Assembly (NCBI GenBank): GCA_937884385.1
Contig: CALGCW010000020.1
Span: forward strand, 1 to 22,618
Direction of reading: 5' to 3'
Origin: an uncultured Clostridia bacterium
GTDB lineage: Bacteria; Bacillota; Clostridia; Oscillospirales; CAG-272
Length of the DNA: 22,618 nt
The notes beneath the pieces were generated by a model. It saw only the letters and a program-made list of their open reading frames with translations, did no database searches and had not been told where the DNA came from. Positions 22,614 to 22,618 of the stretch are shown one piece after another; the first letter of the stretch is position 1, and every line of letters begins with the position of its first letter. The position numbers and the translations under genes are program-made.

Positions 22614-22618
22614 ATGAA
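22614..22618 (+). CDS. Start of a + strand gene, cut by the window end
   Basis: GGAAAGGA (22600-22607) lies 6 nt before ATG 22614. Fewer than two codons are visible, so the product is unknown. Confidence 0.45.

Overview
The window looks like a low-GC Gram-positive (Clostridia-type Firmicute) chromosome. Strong AGGAGG-type ribosome binding sites, consensus TTGACA/TATAAT promoters, U-tract hairpin terminators, Spo0A-box-like motifs, a DUF4367 sigma-linked membrane protein and WYL regulators all fit. Every complete gene is on the + strand. All family assignments come from motif reading, with no database search.

Left part (1-4055): the start of a minus-strand gene at the edge, then a sigma-70-family factor with a membrane-anchored DUF4367 partner (probable sigma/anti-sigma pair) and a small secreted protein behind a Spo0A-box-like promoter block. 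A GC-rich array of hairpins with matched stem changes follows. Next is a two-gene module read as a type II Thoeris defence system: ThsA with two membrane helices and a macro-like domain, and a TIR-like ThsB.

Junction (4021-4560): a minus-strand 3' fragment of tRNA-Ser(UGA), starting exactly at the anticodon loop and followed by its own terminator. It abuts a hairpin, four helically phased TTCTTGCA octamers (two per orientation) and an excisionase-like HTH gene. This is what the attR of a tRNA-targeting integrative element should look like, with the element extending rightwards beyond the window.

Middle part (4600-11330): two overlapping WYL regulators, a 560-bp gap holding a probable structured RNA with tRNA-like arms, a soluble slipin/SPFH protein and the RNA ligase RtcB (a probable RNA-repair cassette). 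Then comes an XRE-DUF3990 protein with a small partner gene under a promoter wrapped in an inverted repeat, likely an autoregulated toxin-antitoxin-like pair.

Right part (11390-22141): a tightly packed restriction/defence operon. Its genes are a GmrSD-like DUF262-DUF1524 nuclease with an EVE/PUA-like C-terminus, a nuclease-methylase fusion, a specificity subunit, a TIGR02391 protein and a DGQHR-type protein fused to a nucleoside-deoxyribosyltransferase-like domain. A DUF3800-like protein and a polytopic membrane protein follow. The specificity subunit has no usable start upstream of its conserved N-terminus and is joined to the methylase by a T-TTT-TTC heptamer, a 6-nt spacer and a GC-rich stem. 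This suggests a -1 frameshift fusion, the most unusual observation here. The window ends with a terminator, an 11-bp inverted repeat in a long leader and the first codons of another gene.
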